From NCBI GenBank assembly GCA_016716065.1, contig JADJXA010000007.1, forward strand, positions 124,001 through 188,000: DNA of 64,000 nt, given 5' to 3'. Both the position numbers and the translations under genes were made by a program. Below the pieces are notes generated by a model, which made no database searches, had not been told where the DNA came from, and saw only the letters and a program-made list of their open reading frames with translations. This stretch comes from Candidatus Leptovillus gracilis. Lineage in GTDB: Bacteria; Chloroflexota; Anaerolineae; Promineifilales; Promineifilaceae. Below, in pieces: positions 62,283 through 64,000 of this stretch; positions within the stretch are counted from its first letter, which is position 1; each line of letters opens with the position of its first letter.

Positions 62283-63113
62283 TTAATAATGCGCCAGACT
62301 GCCATCCACCCGCGCCCGGTCTACGGCGAAACGGAACAAAAACAGCGACAGCGGAAACAGAACCAGACAAAACAACAGCAGGGCCAGCATATCCCCAGCC
62401 AACTCGGCCCAGGACGCGCCCGTTAGCAAAGCGGCGCGCATTGCCCGCATGGAATAGGTGATGGGCAGCAGCCCGGCGATGAGTTGCAGCCAACCGGGCA
62501 AAATCGCCACCGGGTAAAAGACGCCACCCACCAGATTCGCCAGATTGGCAAACAGCCCGGTAATCGGCTCGCCCCGCTTAATGACCATGATGATGCCGGC
62601 CGTCAGGATGCCAATGCTGGCAAAGGCGACCACCGACAGCAGTAAAATCAGCAGCGCCGCCGGGAAATTGGCCCGGCTCAGGTCTAGGCCCAACAGCAGC
62701 ACGCCAATCACCAGATACACAAGCACCCGAAAAGTGGTGTAGACATAGCTCCAGGCGGCCGATCCCACCACAATCCAGGCGACGGGCACGGGGGTCATCA
62801 TCATCGCCTCCAGCGTGCCGGTGGTTTGCGATTGGCGCAGAGCGTCGGCGAAGCCGGTCAGCCCGGTGCTGAAGTAGCCGCCCAGAGCAATGCCGATGAT
62901 GACAAACGAGAAATAGTCGCCGTTGTACAAATCCAGGTTGGGGCCAGCGATGGCGTTGATGAATTGCGACAAGAAAAAGAAGACCAGGGCGCGCAGCAAA
63001 ATACCGCCAATGCTCACCACAAACGCCAGCCGGTAGCTGACCTCGGTGTAGAAGTCGCGGGCGAGGAAGGACCAGAGGAGGTTTGATGGTTTGAAGGTTG
63101 GTTGGTTGATCAT
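62283..63113 (-). CDS. ABC-2 type exporter permease
   Basis: 276 residues, six predicted membrane helices. The ABC-2 fold shows FYTEVSYRLAFVVSIGG, GGYFSTGLTGFADALRQSQTTGTLEAMMMTPVP and, late, FANLANLVGGVFYPVAILPGWLQLIAGLLPITYSMRAMRAALL. It pairs with the ATPase just upstream, whose stop overlaps its start by 4 bases. It exports an unknown lipid, drug or polysaccharide. Confidence 0.9.
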   Translation of the reverse strand: MINQPTFKPSNLLWSFLARDFYTEVSYRLAFVVSIGGILLRALVFFFLSQFINAIAGPNLDLYNGDYFSFVIIGIALGGYFSTGLTGFADALRQSQTTGTLEAMMMTPVPVAWIVVGSAAWSYVYTTFRVLVYLVIGVLLLGLDLSRANFPAALLILLLSVVAFASIGILTAGIIMVIKRGEPITGLFANLANLVGGVFYPVAILPGWLQLIAGLLPITYSMRAMRAALLTGASWAELAGDMLALLLFCLVLFPLSLFLFRFAVDRARVDGSLAHY

Positions 63114-64000
63114 TGTTCCACACTCCGTACTTCGCGTTCCGCGCTTTCCGTTGTGTAGTGGGCGAATACTTCTTCCAGGCTGGGGGGTGTGGCGGTGATG
63201 GCCTGGATGGGGATGGCCTGTTGGCGCAGGTGGTCTAGCACGGCTGTTAACACCCCATCCTCTTCCCCCGCCCGAAACACAACCTGGCCCGGTTCCGGCA
63301 TCGTTATACCCGGGACCAGCGCGCGGAGTTGGTCTGGCACGGCCGTTCCCGCTCCCTGCCCTTCACCCATCTGCACGGTATATAACCGCTGCGGCCGTAA
63401 TTCGCGGCGCAAATCGGCCGGGCGGCCAATGGCCTGGATACGGCCGTGATGCAGCAGCGCCACCCGGTCGCACAACTTTTCCGCCTCGGCCAGGTCATGG
63501 GTGATGAGAAAAATCGTCAATCCCTGCCCGGCCATCAGGCGCAGCAGCAGCGCGTGCAGCCGGTTGGTGGCCGTGGGGTCCAGGCTGCGGCTTGGTTCAT
63601 CGAGAAACAGAAGGCGCGGCCGGTGCAGCAGGCTGCGGGCGATGGCTAAACGCTGGCGCATCCCGCTGGAAAAATTGCTAAAGCGCCGGTCGGCTACGTC
63701 CAGCAAATCCACATCGGTCAGTACCTCGGACACGCGGTTGGCGGCGGCACGGCCGTGCAGCCCGTGCATCGCCGCAAAAAAGCTCAGGTTGCGCCGCGCC
63801 GACAGCCGCCAGAAAAAGCTGCGCTCGTCGGACACCACCAGCCCGACGGCGGCGCGAATCGCCAGCGTGTCTTGCAGCGCATGGCCGACGACCTGGCCGC
63901 GCCCGCTGCTGGGCATAATCAGCGTACAGAGCATCTTGGTGAGGGTGGTTTTGCCCGCGCCGTTGGGTCCCAGCAGGCCAAACAGTTCCCCCTGCGGCAC
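63110..64000 (-). CDS. ABC exporter ATP-binding protein (5' end off window)
   Basis: 297 codons visible, running off the right edge. Walker A LLGPNGAGKTTLTKML, signature FSSGMRQRLAIARSLL, Walker B LLFLDEPSRSLD and H-loop ITHD are present, followed by a C-terminal extension of about 80 residues typical of ABC-2 exporter ATPases. The true start lies past 64000. Partner of the permease at 62283. Confidence 0.93.
   Translation of the reverse strand: MPQGELFGLLGPNGAGKTTLTKMLCTLIMPSSGRGQVVGHALQDTLAIRAAVGLVVSDERSFFWRLSARRNLSFFAAMHGLHGRAAANRVSEVLTDVDLLDVADRRFSNFSSGMRQRLAIARSLLHRPRLLFLDEPSRSLDPTATNRLHALLLRLMAGQGLTIFLITHDLAEAEKLCDRVALLHHGRIQAIGRPADLRRELRPQRLYTVQMGEGQGAGTAVPDQLRALVPGITMPEPGQVVFRAGEEDGVLTAVLDHLRQQAIPIQAITATPPSLEEVFAHYTTESAEREVRSVEQ

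Overview
The window reads as chromosomal DNA of a GC-rich bacterium, most probably a member of the Chloroflexota (Anaerolineae-like) recovered from a metagenome. This placement is an inference. It rests on histidine kinases with 7TM sensors, a DUF3048 lipoprotein, a long Ser/Thr kinase-phosphatase-FHA cluster, a secreted peptidase ending in an IYLP-type tail, a T-box leader and CIRCE operators, and the absence of any outer-membrane or LPS gene. There are no rRNA genes, CRISPR arrays, transposases or phage genes. Most of the DNA is ordinary core genome, densely packed on both strands.

Layout. 1-2536 (minus): an MrfA-type helicase running off the left edge, a HepT/MntA toxin-antitoxin pair and a possible 51-residue gene. 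2606-8103 (plus): two paralogous 7TM histidine kinases followed by two stand-alone receivers. 8383-15120 (minus): a FadR-like regulator followed by two paralogous 2-oxoacid:ferredoxin oxidoreductase gene pairs. 15223-16604: a consensus promoter and T-box leader driving asd. 16643-21189: beta-carbonic anhydrase, DUF3048 lipoprotein, class V aminotransferase, tRNA-Leu and a sugar epimerase. 21342-24652: a putative secreted zinc protease, a broken TPR gene, trxB and a CBM48 protein. 24761-32970 (minus): one long apparent operon running from a Ser/Thr kinase with a beta-propeller through PP2C phosphatase, J/VWA protein, FHA protein, small protein and OmpR-type regulator into a Rel (p)ppGpp enzyme.

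33102-46734: PIG-L deacetylase, moaC, a moaD-moaE fusion, MazG-like protein, fabF-rnc-rmlD-like genes, the primary sigma factor, a BY-kinase for polysaccharide export, an ABC-F ATPase overlapping a CoaE-GNAT fusion, an M50 protease and a CAT-anticodon tRNA. 46790-53000: a polytopic membrane protein and a tungstate (tup) ABC transporter with its regulator. 53244-64000: a large secreted M28 peptidase, TPR proteins, groES-groEL under two CIRCE sites, a PP2C-like phosphatase and an ABC-2 exporter running off the right edge.

Three window-wide patterns stand out. The palindrome ACGGCCGT is hugely over-represented (at least 17 copies in the first 10 kb), inside and outside genes. Intergenic gaps are repeatedly filled by short slippage-like repeats (such as GAACACT/GAATACT units) and by nested palindromes; one such repeat lies inside a T-box leader and another inside a coding sequence. 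At least seven otherwise conserved genes are split by frameshifts, mostly at or next to homopolymer runs, which points to sequencing error more than to true decay.
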